A stretch of DNA of 64,000 nt from Artocarpus heterophyllus. Lineage: Eukaryota > Streptophyta > Magnoliopsida > Rosales > Moraceae. This document shows positions 39,488-52,168 of this stretch, piece by piece. The notes under the pieces were generated by a model. The model did no database searches. It saw nothing but the letters and a program-made list of their open reading frames with translations, and had not been told where the DNA came from. Position 1 is the stretch's first letter. Each line of letters opens with the position of its first letter. The translations under genes and the position numbers were made by a program. Location: the NCBI GenBank assembly GCA_025403435.1, contig CM046350.1:14331184-14395183 (forward strand), written 5' to 3'.

Positions 39488-39505
39488 TGGTATTAGAGCC
39501 GAGGT
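39488..39505 (+). other. Copia primer-binding site
   Basis: TGGTATTAGAGCCGAGG lies two bases after the 5' LTR. It matches the complement of the initiator tRNA-Met 3' end (TGGTATCAGAGC) with one change. Confidence 0.85.
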
Positions 39506-39651
39506 TTTTACGTAAATTTGCAAGTTTGTGATCATGTTATATGCATAACTTTTGTGATCTTAATCTCTCCTATGCTTGAATTGTTGAATTGTTGAAAATA
39601 AAATTGATGAATTGCATTAAAATTATATTTTTTGGATTGAGGGTTTTATGC

Positions 39652-39838
39652 TCGGTCGACATGCCGGACCTCACAGTTCGGCAGGCCGGAGGTCACAGAT
39701 CGAGAGGCAGGGAGTATGGTCCGACAGGCCAACAGTGGAGCAGAAATTTTGGTGCTCTGCCGGCAGGCCGAACCTTCATGTTTGGCAGGCCGAACCTTCA
39801 TAATCGACAGGCCGATCACCCTGACCAGCCTGCCGACT
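39652..39838. repeat. Palindromic motif array in Copia leader
   Basis: Seven or eight degenerate units in the untranslated leader, mostly in the GGCAGGCCGAA orientation (opposite to the units in the LTR). They include TTCGGCAGGCCGG and TTTGGCAGGCCGAA. Confidence 0.8.
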
Positions 39839-40806
39839 GAGAGCTGCCAGGTGTCCAGAAAAGGTGCAATTTTTACAGTGTAGTTTTAATTTTATTTTTG
39901 GGACGATTTTGAGAAACATTAAATTTGGATATGACCGGAAATATGAAGTATTCGATTCAAACAGGATTGAAGACTTAAAGATGGATATTACATGAAGAAG
40001 GATACAGCTTGAGGATTCAAGGATGAAGAATCAAAAAATGTCTCGATTATTCTCTTGTAATCTTAGTTTTTCTATTCTCTAGGGTGGAACCATAATATTA
40101 CGGTTATTATTATTTTGCTTGTAGCTTTGCTTGATTGCCATGCTTGTCTGCATTATAATATGATTTACCATGTATATTGATAACATGTCATATCGAATAG
40201 GGAGTGCCACTCATATTAAAATTGTTCATGCATAATTTTTAAAATAAAACCTTGACTTCAAAAGATTGAGTGGGAGAAGGTTTTCAAAAAGAGGACGTAA
40301 GGCCTCCATCGTTGGCCCATAGGAAGAACATGGTGGTCCCAACCCCTAGGAAGAGATTTCTATCATGTACAAGATTGGATCTCTGAAAGGATAAGGTATT
40401 TTAGTATGATTTATGGTTACACACCCCTAGGTGGTGATTATAAATCATGGATAAAATATTGAAACGGTGGTTATACACTCACGTTAATTTTATTATTAAC
40501 CTCCCCTAGGAGCTCTGTTAATAAAATTAATGGCCAAAGAAACGATTATTAGTATATGCTGGATCATACGGGTCCTGGATGGCATATATTAATCAGGAGG
40601 GGATCCGTGTTCCTGATTGAATTTGGCATGACTCCCCTAGGAGCTTGTTGAATTATGAGTTGGGAATTATCGTTGTAAGGTTGTGATATTTTCAAGGTTT
40701 TGACATATAAACACATTTGTATGATTTTACATGATTGTGTTATCTTACTAAATTATTATATATGTTTGCTTATGTTTGGTATATGATTCTTTATTGTAGA
40801 TTGAAA

Positions 40807-43800
40807 ATGTCTAAAAACGCTTTATCTTCGATACTTGACAAAAACCAATTAATCAGTGAGAACTATAACGATTGGAAACAGAACCTGGACATCATCCTTT
40901 CCTTTGAGAAACTGAAATATGTTCTGACAACTCCTTGTCCTCCCGAGCCTACGAGAGACTCAAATAATGAGCAATTCCAAGCGTACGACCACTGAAAAGA
41001 TGCTAATGATCAGGCCCGCTGCTATGTTATGGCTAGCATGAACAATGTACTACAGGCTCAACATCAGGATTATGAGACTGCGAAGCAGATCTTGGATAAT
41101 CTTGAGGATATGTTTGGAGGCCAGGCCATAACAAAGCGGCAAGGGGCACTTCGGAAACTCTTAAACTGTAGACAGAGACCAGGGACATCTGTAAAGGAGC
41201 ACATGATGTTGGTCATGGGTTACCTCGCTGAGGCTCAAACTAATGGAGCCGACATCGATGCTGAAACTCAGATGACTATGGTCTTTGAGACTCTATCTAA
41301 GGAATTTATTCCATTTAGAGCTACTTTTAATTTAAGTAATAGACGGGATATGACCTTGATAGAACTGATGAAACAGTTACAGGAGTTTGAACTGCTGATC
41401 AGGAAGTCTCCTGCTGGTGGAGAGGCCAATATGGTAGCTGCTTCTGGTTCCAATCCTAACTCTGGGAACAGAAAGAAGCAATGGGCCAAGAGTGGCAAGT
41501 TTTCTATTCCTGCTGCAACTAAGAGCAAGAAGAAGAAGAAGAAGAACCCAAAGAAGCTTAAGTGCTTCTTCTGTGGTAAGGTCGGGCATATAAAGAAGCA
41601 TTGCAAGGACTTCCTTTCCCAGGGAGGTAGGTGTGATCTTCTATATTTAGAAACTTGTTTGGTTGAGGAATCCAGTGACATCTGGGTCATAGATTCCGGT
41701 GCAACTAATCATGTTAGTGTTCCTCTGCAGGGATTCAAAGAAACGAGAAGTCTACTTCGTGAAGACTTAACGCTTCGAATGGGCGATGGATCCTTGGTCT
41801 CAGCGGAAGCAGTGGGAGATGTCCATCTTTATTTTGATAATTATAGGAATTTAATTTGCGAGACTGTTTTTATGTTCCTAAATTTAAAAGGAATTTAATT
41901 TATGTATCTTCTTTATTTAAAGACTCCTACGTGGTATCTTTTAATGAAAAAGTGGTGATTCGTAGAAATAAATCTTTTATATGTTCTAGATGGATGCAAA
42001 ATAATCTATATTATCAAACCTAAGATGGACTTATTGCTTAATGTTGAGATAAATGATAATAACTCAAAAAGACTTAAAACTTCTCACTCTAATAAGACTT
42101 ATATTTGGCATTTACACCTTGGCCATATTAACCTGAATAGGATTCAAAGGTTGGTAAGGGATGGACCTTTAAGTCACTTAAAGGTGGAATCTATACCTCA
42201 ATATGAGTCTTGTTTGGAGGGTAAAATGACCAAAAGACCATACGGGTCTAAGGGCAATAGGGCCGAAGGGGTTCTAGAACTTGTGCATAGTGATGTTTGT
42301 GGATCGATGAACATCCGGGCACGAGGAGGGTATGAGTATTTCGTCACTTTTATTGACGATTACTCAAGATATGGGTATGTGTACCTAATGCACCACAAAA
42401 GCGAAACTTATGATAAGTTCAGGGAGTTTCGGGCTGAAGTAGAATAGCAATTGGGTAGACCCATAAAGGCACTTTGATCTGATCAAGGTGGGGAATACCT
42501 TTCTGATGAGTTCATGGGACACTTGTTAGAGAATGGGATTTTATCCCATTTGACTGCGCCGGGCACTCCGCAACAGAATGGCGTAGCGGAGAGAAGGAAT
42601 AGGACTTTGTTGGACATGATTAGGTCCATGATGAGTTATTCATCATTGCCTTTATCCTTTTGGGGATATGCACTACAAACTGCATGTTATCTTTTGAACA
42701 ATGTGCCTTCAAAATCGGTCCCTAAAACTCCTCACGAGTTGTGGACAAGACGGAAGACATCCTTAAACCATATTCGCATATGGGGATGTCCAGCTCATGT
42801 CCTATTTAAGGATCCGAATAAGTTGGAAGCACGTTCAAAGTTTGTGTGTTTGTAGGATATCCAAAAGGGACTAAAGGGGGTTATTTTTATAAACTAAAGG
42901 AAAATAAAGTCATGGTTTCAACTAATGCGACTTTCCTTGAGGATAGTTACATGGACGACTTTAAACCTAGAAACAAAGTGGTGCTTGAGGAGTTAAGGGG
43001 TGATCCGTTCACTCCGGAGGTTCCGAACAAAACCATTCCGATCAGTGTAAAAAAACCAAACAAACCTGAACAACAACCTCAGGGGCTTTGGCGTAGTGGG
43101 AGGATCGGGCGTCAACCTGAGAGATATATGTTCAATGGGGAGGTCTTCTTGGCTGAACCGAATGAACATGACAGAGATCCTTATACTTACGCAGAAGCTA
43201 TGGAGGATATTGATTCAAAACTCTAGACAGAGGCCATGAACATTGAGATGAAGTCTACGGAGACTAATCGAGTCTGGGAGCTTGTGGATCTTCCCGATGG
43301 AGTAAAACCCATAGGGTGTAAGTGGATCTACAAGAGGAAAAGAGGAGTGGATGGAAAGGTCAAAACCTTTAAGGCTAGACTGGTAGCTAAGGGTTATACA
43401 CAAAAAGAAGGAATCGATTATGAGGAAACCTTTTCGCCTGTAGCCATGCTTAAGTCCATCCGGATTCTCTTGTCCATAGCTGCCGCTCTCGACTACGAGA
43501 TTTGGCAGATGGATGTTAAGATGGCTTTTCTGAATGGCTATCTTGATGAGTCCATTTATATGGAACAACCAGACAGGTTCAAGGTCGCGGGTCAAGAGGG
43601 GAAGGTTTGTAAGCTGCTAAAGTCAATTTATGGACTTAAGCAGGCATCCCGTTCTTGGAACATAAAATTTGATCAAGTGATCAAGACTTATGGGTTCTCA
43701 CAAAATGTGGATGAACCATGTGTTTACAAACACATAAAGGATGGGAATGTGGTTTTTCTACTGCTCTATGTAGATGACATTCTGCTAATTGGCAATGACG

Positions 43801-44756
43801 TTGGGGCGTTGTCATCGATCAAATAATAGTTGACCAAGCAGTTTGACATGAAGGACTTAGGTGAGGCTAATTTTGTTCTCGGTATCCAGATCTTTCGGGA
43901 TAGGAAGAACAAAATGATAGCTTTGTCTCAGGCCGGCTACATAGATAAAATTCTCAGGAGGTTTGCAATGCAGGATTCCAAGAAAGGTGGGCAACCATCT
44001 AGGTCTGGAATTACTCTTTCTAAGAAAGACTCACCAAAGTCTTATGAAGAAAGAGAATACATGAAGAATGTGCCTTATGCTTCGGCAGTAGGTAGTCTCA
44101 TGTATGCCATGCTTTGCACTCGACCGGATATTAGCTATGCGGTCGGGATTGTAAGTCGATTTCAGGCGGATCCAGGACCGAACCATTGGGTTACGGTAAA
44201 GCATATTTTCAAGTACCTGAGAAGGACTCGAGGGTATATGCTTGTGTATTCGGGTGAGGACTTGACTCCTCTAGGATACACTGATTTGGATTTTCAATCC
44301 TGTCTAGATTCTAAGAAATCGACTTCGGGGTTTGTGTTTACTCTGGGTGGCGGTGCCATCAGTTAGAGAAATGCGAAGCAAGATTGCACTTCAGATTCAA
44401 TGATGGAGGCTGAGTATGTGGCGGCTAGTGATGCTTCGAAAGAAGCAGTGTGGCTCCGCAAGTTCCTTGGGGATCTTGAGGTAGTTCCTGGTATGGATAA
44501 AGCGGTATCGTTGTACTGTGATAACAGTGTGGCGGTAGCTAATGCTAAGGAACCAAGATTTCACAAGAAGAGTAAGCATATTGATCGGAAGTATCATGTG
44601 ATAAAGGACTTCGTTGAGGGAGGGCATGTCACGGTGTGCAAGATCGCGTCAGAGGACAATTTAGCTGATCCATTTACGAAGACACTTACTGGGAGAGTCT
44701 TCGAGAGGCATGTGGAAGCTATGGGGATGCAAAATTTGCTGTATTTACTCACTTAG
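40807..44756 (+). pseudogene. Copia gag-pol, interrupted by stops and frameshifts
   Basis: The start MSKNALSSILDKNQL is chosen from the gag N-terminus. Gag (UBN2 type) contains the CCHC knuckle CFFCGKVGHIKKHC (about 41,560-41,605), then the protease motif VIDSGATNHV. GAG-pre-integrase (WHLHLGHINLNRI) and the integrase core follow ([23 protein letters not shown]). Reverse transcriptase has IYMEQPDRF, LKQASRSW and YVDDILL. RNase H has MMEAEYVAASDASKEAVWL and ends LADPFTK, at 44,756. Lesions: TGA 40,993-40,995; frame changes near 41,860, 42,010 and 42,840; TAG 42,445; TGA 42,475; TAG 43,224; TAA-TAG 43,824-43,829; TAG 44,364. Several are Trp or Arg codons turned to stop by G-to-A or C-to-T change. 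It cannot supply its own proteins. Confidence 0.95.
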
Positions 44757-44770
44757 TGCAAGTGGGAGAT
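44757..44770 (+). other. Copia polypurine tract
   Basis: GTGCAAGTGGGAGAT lies immediately before the 3' LTR. AAGTGGGAGAT is the typical Copia plus-strand primer. Confidence 0.8.
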
Positions 44771-46789
44771 TGTTAGACATGTATGCCCTAAGGAGTAAAA
44801 ATGTAATACATTTTTGGAGACATTTTTATCAATAAAGAATTTATTCATTTATATATACCAAATCTTGTCCTCTTTACGTTCATATTTGTTGAATGTATGA
44901 TAAGCAAACAGTAATATGAGACTGTTAGTCTAAACCTTAAGAATTGGGCATATGATGGACTGATTATGCGGAAGAATCGATTCTTAAGGTGACGGTCTAA
45001 AACATATGATCCACAATTGAGGGAATAAAGTTGGGCGCTTTATTCATGTAAAGATTGTTATGTTGTCTATATCCCTTTTGGGAGATGGTTTGTCTTGGCC
45101 ATCGGAGTTGGACTCCACGAATAGAAAGATTGGCACGTTGTCATAGGTGACGATGTGTTGGATCGGGATATAAAGTGAGTTGATTTGGATTAATAATTCT
45201 GTCTTGGCAAATCGATTCACTTTAGACAGTCATTTGTATTGTATCTTAATCCTGAGATGAATAGTGGGCCCGTTGTCTCGACTTGTGTCTTTTGATGTAC
45301 CAATGGGTGACTCCCACATCTCTATAGTGGTATGCATGCCGGTACGTTGGAGGCATGACTCTTGATAGCGTAGACTTGTTATTCATAGATATGGAATCCA
45401 TAGCTCCTCTTTAGGAGTAATGATATCCTCTTATATGCGTTGTCATGTAAATGAAAAACTAGAGCGCTCAACCATTTGGATACATAGGTGTAACCGAATG
45501 GTATACTATCTTTAGATGGTAAGTTTTCTAATGGTGAGACAATAGAACGTAAGATAAAAATAATCGGGAAGGTAAGACAGAACTTGTCCTTAAGCCGATT
45601 ATGGATGATCATATGGGGATGCGATACACTATGATATGTCATGGAGACTTAGCTACACGAGCTTCGTAATTCTATAAAGTTCGAGAGTGCAGCTCCAAGC
45701 TTTTAGTGGAGTAGCGTTGGAGTTGATAATTGTGAAATGTATATCTGGGATATTGGGTTTCATAATTATCATGAGCTTGAACTTTATAGGTCCATTTTGG
45801 TCCCCTTTGCTAGCTCACAAAATCCTGTAACGACACGGCGTGCTTTTCCAATAATTGGTGACTTATGTCGGATTTATCAGATTGGTTTGAAATTTGTAAG
45901 AATCAAATAATTCATGTCTGTTTATCGGTTGAATTAATTTTGTAAGAAATTAGTTCAAGATAAACTTGTTGAATTATTACGATCAGATAATTCTTGTCTG
46001 TTTATCGGTTGTTTTAATTTTGGACAAATTAGAACAAGATAAACTTGTAGAATTATTGTGAATTGATTTATTTTCTTAGAGATTATCTTGATAAAGTTTG
46101 TTTTGATCAGATAACTTCTCTATTGGGTTATTTGAATCAAAACTGAGACTTTATCCTTTAGAATCTTGGGTGGAAAATAAAAGATTCGCGGAGATTTTTT
46201 CTCAGGAGTTCGGCCTGCCGGATGACGTGTTCGGCCTGCCGAACTGGCCTGTTCGGCCTGCCGATCAGCGGGAGATAAGATTACGCATTTTCACGCAGAT
46301 CTTATCAGATATTGATCCGAACTTGATTCTGTTTCGAGTTTTTGAGACCTAATCTGATATGGACTGACCCCAGGACCAATAGATATATAAAGGGAGTGAG
46401 TCTCATGATTTACTCAGATCAATAGAGATCAATTTGAGAGATTAAGAGTGATACTCTTCTAGTGAGCATCTGAAAACTCCCTGAGAGCTTTTGTTCACAA
46501 ATCACGAGCACTAGCTTTGGGTTCTCTCTATTGGTTGGAAGGAGAGTCACCGGTGGAAGAGCTATATGTGTGAGCCCACACTCACTCCGGTTGTGGATAG
46601 AGAATAGCAAAGAAGACCAGTTGGTTGAGGCTCTTCTGGAACGTTACTTATCTTCACAGGCTGTGGAGGATCTTCACACAAAGGTTAGTAAGATCTGTCT
46701 AATTTATACATATAACATGTCAAACTTGTGTTTTGGAAATTACTCTGATGAAAATTTTTAAAATTTCGCTGCGCACTTTGTTTTCGACA
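44771..46789 (+). repeat. Copia 3' LTR
   Basis: 2019 bp, beginning TGTTAGACATG and ending TTCGACA. TATA-like TATATAA at 46,384-46,390. It carries the same 80-bp repeats and motif array as the 5' LTR. Confidence 0.95.
46209..46265. repeat. Palindromic motif array in Copia 3' LTR
   Basis: Three units, all with intact CCTGCCG: TTCGGCCTGCCGGA, TTCGGCCTGCCGAA and TTCGGCCTGCCGAT. Confidence 0.85.
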
Positions 46790-46794
46790 GGTGT

Positions 46795-47964
46795 GACATG
46801 CCATACGGTTAAGCAAGTATACGTATAGTATAAGAAGTAAGATTTATATATGAATGATAGAAGTTTCTGATAGGAAGAACTTTATGTTATGCGACCTATT
46901 GGAGGCGAGTAAAGTCTCGATCTCAACAAAGGTCTATGATATGTAATAATTGCTAAAAAGAGAAGTTTAGCAATTTCATGCTCTGAAAGAATATGAATGA
47001 TAAGAATAGTTGCTAACCAAAGAAGAAAAATGTGTAGCAACTCTATGATATGGAAGTATGAACGTCAAGCGTATGTATGATAAGAATATGAATGACATGA
47101 GTATGAGTAATATGTGAAAGCATGATATGTGAAAGTATGATATGAATGACATGTATATGTGTGATATGTTTATGAATATGATGTGTAAGTATGATACTTA
47201 TACAAGAGAATGATCTGGATATGAATGCTATGATTGATGTTTGTTATGTAGATTATAAACAAGATATAGTATATAAGTACAATACCACGTAGTGCATAAT
47301 GAACATACATAATAAGGTCCATAAGAAACCCATTAAGGGCATAACCTCCCATTTGTCTATAAGAAACCACAAGAAGTTACTATAAGACACCCTAGTTTCA
47401 ATTAGAAATCGTGAGAACGATTTAGATAATCAAGTTGAATTTAGAAGATTTCTCGTGACCAACCGAGAGGTCACAAAAGCAGAGCCAAAAGAGAGACTCT
47501 ACGAATACAAAAAAGAGGAGCGAATTTTTCCTTTTCCCACACCCCAAGGAAAGGCAAGACATGTTTTAGAGAGATATGAAAAGTTAAGCTCTGTTATGAA
47601 CCCTTAGAAGTTTTTAGACAAGTATTTAAACATGTTTTAGATAGTCATTATCACTAGTCTAGAATGACTAGATGATAAAAGGCCTATAGACTGAGTAATA
47701 AAAAGATGAACTTTCTGGCCAGTTCCTATGTACCAAATTATGATCTAGATGCGGATTCGCAACCTAGGATATGAAATAGGATTAATAAAAGTCTTGGAAC
47801 AAGAGAAAGATGGCTTCAGGAAAGGAGCCACATTTGCACATCAAGATGTTTGGGGCAAAGCTGCCAAAAAGAAAGAAAGCCCCATAAGGTTAAGTTACAA
47901 AGCCATAGGATACCCTTAGTTTGTCCTAATTTTTGAGGACAAAAATTTTATAAGGTAGGTAGAT
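46795..47964 (+). other. Probable internal end of retroelement D
   Basis: No protein is recognised. Its last bases, TTTTTGAGGACAAAAATTTT followed by ATAAGGTAGGTAGAT, match the end of the internal region of the element at 57,141-58,246 (TTCGAGGACGAAATTTTTTT and AAGGAGGGTAGAT), a typical Gypsy polypurine-tract neighbourhood. The stretch is therefore the tail of an element whose LTR starts at 47,965. Confidence 0.5.
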
Positions 47965-49932
47965 TGTAACAACTAGGAAAAATCCAAAAATTAATAAACA
48001 TGAGTAATCAAGGATTTTTCCAAAATTACTTGGTCAAGTACTTGAAATGTTATGATAGTACATTAAAATAGTTATTTTTAATGTGCTAAACTAAAATTTT
48101 ATGATTCATTAATTTCATATATGAGCCATAGTGGTGGCAATTATAAGAATCTCAATTTAAAAGATTTAAATTAAGATTATGTGATAAAGTAGAATTTTCC
48201 AACTTACCATGATTATGTGAAAATTTTCGTATAATATCAATTCAGTAAGTGTACAGTTATGGTTACGGATCAAATTTGATCAATCCAACACGACACAGAA
48301 TTAGACTGTGTAGACCACAAAATTGTTTATAAAAGAGCAAAAAAAAAAGAAAAGAAAATCCCACAAAAATCAGCTCTCTTTCCCTGCTTTCTCTCTCTAC
48401 ATTTTCTCTCTTTCCTTAAATCTCGGTCTAGATTTCGACGTTTGTTTTTGACACCTCCTGCACTAATGGAAAGCTCTCGACGAGCTGAGTCCAACGAGGT
48501 GTCATGCCGCCTAAAATGCCGTCGGAGTGAGCCATACGTGCCGCCCAAAGTGGCGGTGAAACTTATTTTTCCTGACGTGATTTCTCCACCGTCTGACCTC
48601 CAATCGACGTGATCTTGGTGTCCACGGACTTAGCATGAAGAGAGGAACAAGATGGTACCAGCCTCACCATTCAACTCTAGCTAGAAAGGCCCAACAGAGC
48701 TACCATGTCTCTGTCATCGTGCTGCCTTTGGAACCGCCATTCACGACGGCGGTGAGGTACACCTCTGCCACCGTTCGACTCAGACGGTGATAAAGAGTAA
48801 AAGCCCTCACCCAATTCCGCCACTACATCACCGCCGGCTAAGCAATGAAAAGCGTCTGTCGTTGCCATCATGGGTGAGCTCGACTCTATCATTTTTGGTG
48901 ATGTTGGACCAAATTGAGCACACAAGCTTGCTCAGAGGAGGACGAGGAAGCTTTCCCCACCTCAATTGCAACGACCCGTCAACGATCGATGGAGTTCAAG
49001 GCCCACCACCATCAACCGCCACGGGAGTCTCCGTCCTTGCCCTTCCTAGCCATGTTGCTTCAAATTGGATGAGGGAAAATGCTCAGAGGAGGAGGGGTAA
49101 TAAAGGCCCTAACTCAATTGCATGGTAGCTTCGCCGGAAAGCCATGATCGGAGTCTCCATTTTTGCCATCAATGTCGAGCTCTGACATGCTAAGTTAGAG
49201 GCAAAATTAGGTAAAATTGACACCGCCATTAGACTGAAAAGGGTCAAATTAGGGAGGGTAGGCTTGAACTCAGCTGCCAACGGAGGTCGGTCAAAGCCGG
49301 TCGACGCCAGTCAACGATCGGTCAACAACGACTTTAGGATTTTGTGATCCAGACCTTCGATCAACGATCCGAGACCTCCTCCTGACTCATTTCGATGTTC
49401 TAAATACGATGGTGACCTCCGTTCAAGCTAATTCCACTCTGGTGAAAATCGTCTGGTACCAACTACACGTGAATCGAGGCGATTCAAACTGCATGTAACA
49501 GAATACAGATTGACGTTTTCAGCAATGTATGATCTCTAGGAAGCATTCCTAACCATTCATGGTTGCTCGAGGAGTACTGCAGAGGATGCTTTGCATACTA
49601 TAGATACAACAAGGTACAACTAGACCCGTTTGGCTCGGAGTCCAAGTACGTAGGAATCTCGCCTACAGTATAAACCATTTAAAATAAATTATTTTAAATA
49701 CTTTCATAAAAACTTATGAGAATGCCTGATCAGTGATTGCTACATTGTTTTATGTTAGAATGGGTGCTATGTTATGATTTATTATGTTATGTTATGTCAT
49801 GATATGATATGCTACGATGATGTTATGATTAATGTGTTATGAATGCAGTATTTAAATCATATTGTTTAGTCACTCTCAAGTTAAGTATGTTTACGATTTA
49901 CGATTTATGATTACATAATTGTGATGATATGT
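47965..49932 (+). mobile_element. LTR D, relative of the giant-LTR element, broken by copy B
   Basis: It starts TGTAACAACTAGG right after the purine tract. A TATA-like TATAAAAG at 48,328-48,335, a CT-rich leader, a GC-rich segment (about 48,440-49,620, including CACCTCCTGCACTAATGGAA) and the AAGCATTCCTA and GAGGATGCTT blocks are all collinear with 53,297-54,850. It breaks off at 49,932 where copy B starts, so its 3' part lies elsewhere or outside the window. It is more diverged from the 53,297 element than that element's two LTRs are from each other. Confidence 0.7.
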
Positions 49933-52168
49933 TGTAACACCCGCCTATTTCATGTAACAGAATTATGTAATGATAGTAACGACGTTAAGTGTTATCCATA
50001 TTTATTTATGATATTATTGTCACTAACCATTTATCTTAAGTTTTATGACAGGTGACGATCGCGTGGAATTGATGTGCTCAAGTGTTCATGTTAATTTTAA
50101 TGTATGTTTATTTATGATGCAATGATGACTTGAATGCTATGATGTATTGTATTTTAAGGACAGTTCGGCAGGCCGAATAGCCTTTCAAGGATCGGCAGGC
50201 CGATGATAATAATCGGCAGGCCGAAGTTAAGAATCGACAGGCCGATGACAGCTGACGAGCAGTCAGCAGAAATCTCTCCAAATTTGTGATTGAGATGATT
50301 ACGATGATTGGATGGTTTAATGTGATTAATTGGCATATTTATGGATTAATTTCCTCATTTAAGGAAATAAAACATTTGACTTTTGATTGATTGAATGTAA
50401 TTGATATGGTTTCCCTTTTTGAAGTGTTGAAATATGGTAAGATGAGATGACGATTTGACTTTCCCTCATTTCTCTCCATTCTCCACACAAATTAGTCCAA
50501 GATTAGTTAGAAAATTCCTGACATAATTGAGGGTATTGAAATATTTTTGTTGCTCATTTACGTTATTCTCTTTTCACGATAAAATTTTTACTCTCTCGAT
50601 TTCTCTCCTCTCTCTTTTTCACATTTCCTCTTCATTCCTTCTCAAATTTTCTCTGCTATTATTTGTAAGAAATATTCAGTTCCATTGGGGTTAAGTTCAA
50701 GGATTTTGAGAAGAAATTTTTAAGGTACGAACTCATTTTTTTCGATAATTCTAAAAAGTATTTCTCCTCCTCAATCCGTCTGCCGTAACTTTGCCTAGGT
50801 ATTATATTTGTTTTGAATTTTTAATATGATGTTCATATGTGTGTTATGTTATTGTTCTTTCAAGTGTCAAGTCATTTGGATTTTCTAAATTAAGTTATGA
50901 ATTTTCTACCCTCTACCACTCACAGTAAAATATTGTTGTTTGGTTATGATGCACGAAAATGCAATTTGTGTTCAAGGGGTAAATGTGCTTTGTTTGCTAT
51001 GAAATTTGGCTAGAATGTTCATGTACATGTTAAGTTATGAACTGGAAAGTTTGGTGATTATTTGATGAGTATTTTATATGTTATGAAATTTTTATTGAGA
51101 CTAGGTCAAGAAACTACTTTAACAGTGTTATTATTGGACTTTTGTATTATGTGATGTTTTGTATGTTTAACTGATTTTATTGATGATGAAATAATTTTAT
51201 GATATTGTGGTATATGTCAGTAAGTTGTTAGTATGAATTTTAGAGTTAAAATATATGTGTTTTAATTATTTGAAAATGATGAATTTATGTGACTCACTGT
51301 GTAAGTTAATGGAAGATTTCATGTTTGTTTTGTAAGACTTGTTTTAGATACTTAATGTAATTTTTATGACTAAAGAAAAATCATGGTAATATGTTTATGT
51401 ATTAACTTTACCCCTGTCAAGTGTGGTGCCTAAAGTATGTGTGAATGTTGAGTTTTTAAGTCTTGAATCCATGTAGGTCAGTGAAGTGTTTTGTGTTGAT
51501 GGGTGATGCTAATGCTTTAATATTGATGAAATGGTTATGAAATTTATAATTTCATGAAAGGAAAGGATATGTGATGGAATATGCAAATAGAAGTTATTAT
51601 GTGATGATGATTTTATAGTTTTATGAAAGTAAATGTTAATTGCTATTTTTATGAATGTATGACATGAACACATGATGAAGCAAGCACATCGAGACCGCGG
51701 CGTTGTCACCTACTAAGTCTACTAAGTTAAGGTTAAGTAAGCTATACAAGTAAGTACGTTCTCACCTGCAACATGATATATTTTATAAAAGGTTTGATAT
51801 CTATGATGATTTTATGATGGTTTCATTTTTATTCTCACGAAGGATTTGATGCTCAAAAGTTATGCATATATGATGATGTATTTCAAAAGTATGAGAGTTT
51901 ATATATGTATATATGTATCACCTAAATAAGTGTTGCACACCAATGTTATGAAATGATATGATATGATGTCATGTTTGGTTTAGGATTAGCTACCCTTCTC
52001 CTCTCATGACGGCGCACCTATAATGATAATGATGGTGCAACATCTAACGCCCCCCTTACGGACGTCATAGATGTTATTACATTCATACATTACATACTTA
52101 TTTATTACTATTATTATATTTTTTTTTTAAGATAAACTTTAAGTACAATACTCATTTGAAACTTTAAT
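49933..52168 (+). mobile_element. Gypsy-type LTR copy B (incomplete)
   Basis: Begins TGTAACACCCGCC at 49,933 inside LTR D. It matches copies A and C in the CT-rich leader (50,580-50,690), the GT-rich block around 50,700-51,480 and the TCTCACCTGCAACATGAT block near 51,770. Clear similarity to C ends near 52,035. The stretch 52,036-52,168 may be the continuing B sequence interrupted by C. No closing LTR end is seen. Confidence 0.65.
50163..50246. repeat. Palindromic motif array in LTR B
   Basis: Four units at 18-25 bp spacing: TTCGGCAGGCCGAA, ATCGGCAGGCCGAT, ATCGGCAGGCCGAA and ATCGACAGGCCGAT. Confidence 0.85.

Larger units (their letters stand above)
37450..46794 (+). mobile_element. Full-length Ty1/Copia retrotransposon with target duplication
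   Basis: The element spans 37,455-46,789 (9335 bp), bounded by an exact 5-bp target duplication GGTGT (37,450-37,454 and 46,790-46,794). LTRs are 2031 and 2019 bp, starting TGTTAGACATG and ending in ACA. Domain order protease, integrase, reverse transcriptase, RNase H defines the Copia superfamily. LTRs of 2 kb are long for Copia, as in Angela- or SIRE-type lineages; I do not assign a lineage. The two LTRs differ by scattered substitutions and a few small indels, so the insertion is not brand new. Confidence 0.96.

Noticed and set aside
38893..39838. CRISPR-like array suggested by regularly spaced short repeats
   Set aside because: Spacing is irregular, the units are degenerate palindromes inside retrotransposon LTRs, and the sequence is a plant genome.
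41268..41690. 140-codon minus-strand frame
   Set aside because: It is the antisense shadow of the Copia gag region.
48787..49128. 113-codon frame in LTR D
   Set aside because: It lies in the GC-rich LTR segment, with different frames in the two related LTRs and no recognisable domain.
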